A model generated the notes under the pieces. It saw only the letters and a program-made list of their open reading frames with translations. It was not told the origin of the DNA and made no database searches. From Apis mellifera (taxonomy: Eukaryota > Arthropoda > Insecta > Hymenoptera > Apidae), in the NCBI RefSeq assembly GCF_003254395.2, contig NC_037639.1, positions 7,736,001 to 7,800,000 on the forward strand: a stretch of DNA of 64,000 nucleotides, given 5' to 3'. The stretch's first letter is position 1; every line of letters starts with the position of its first letter. Shown one piece after another: positions 63,951-64,000 of the stretch. The translations under genes were made by a program, and so were the position numbers.

Positions 63951-64000
63951 TCGTTAGATTCGAGAAGCACATATGTACGTATATTTATTGCTTGTTTTTC

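Larger units (their letters stand above)
60301..64000. other. Apparently gene-free sequence after the Rbp6 3' end
   Basis: No coding exon is recognised on either strand. It holds an imperfect hairpin (60738-60810), a repeated GTTCAGTCTGT (60830-60840 and 60912-60922), an 18-bp palindrome (62114-62131), an AAAATGGCGGAC element near 62077, TTA repeats (about 62295-62395) and TA repeats (62885-62935, 63911-63950). It may still include part of the Rbp6 3'UTR (AATAAA near 61205 and 61242). Confidence 0.5.

Noticed and set aside
1..64000. Mariner or other transposons, tRNA and rRNA genes
   Set aside because: I saw no terminal inverted repeats with a transposase frame, no cloverleaf with conserved T-arm, and no rRNA-like sequence.

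Overview
The window is eukaryotic, most likely from a hymenopteran insect and probably a bee (Apis-like). The background is AT-rich, with many TCG/CGA-type CpGs and dense GA/CT, TA and TTA microsatellites. The genes are split by long introns with GT..AG borders. The species call is an inference from composition and from the one gene recognised, not from a database match.

The whole window belongs mainly to one plus-strand gene: the 3' two thirds of a Musashi-family RNA-binding protein gene, most like insect Rbp6. The first RRM and the start of the second RRM lie to the left of the window. The window opens in a large intron (1-6314). It continues with the exon carrying the RRM2 RNP1 core (6315-6397), the RRM2 end plus linker (7234-7318), an 11-codon microexon (14166-14198), a Musashi-like FPAAAYAAYAA exon (15595-15678), a 66-nt cassette exon (46956-47021), a 278-nt Ala/Pro-rich exon (51218-51495) and the last coding exon (52886-52927), which ends in the Musashi C-terminal signature GPLI..AFTNGYH. 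A short UTR piece after the stop is spliced to a 3'UTR exon starting at 53692.

Three exons are composite. If their donor is ignored, the frame stays open and ends in a different C-terminus: stops at 7744-7746, 15849-15851 and 51574-51576. The 33-, 84- and 66-nt exons are all symmetric (phase 1-1) and can be skipped or included without changing frame. The region is therefore a modular C-terminus selector attached to a fixed RNA-binding part, with at least four possible ends.

Non-coding layout: 7747 to about 12.8 kb is either a very long 3'UTR of the early-terminating isoform or intron. 15852 to about 16.6 kb is a probable 3'UTR of the second early terminus. 15679-46955 is a 31-kb intron with microsatellites, a CpG-rich block near 23.9-24.5 kb and two exon-like islands (34.3 kb and 45.6 kb) that fit the phase 1-1 pattern. 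From 53692 to about 60 kb is a probable long 3'UTR, purine-rich on the plus strand. The last about 3 kb shows no recognisable gene. I found no second protein-coding gene, tRNA, rRNA, CRISPR array or transposon that I can support.
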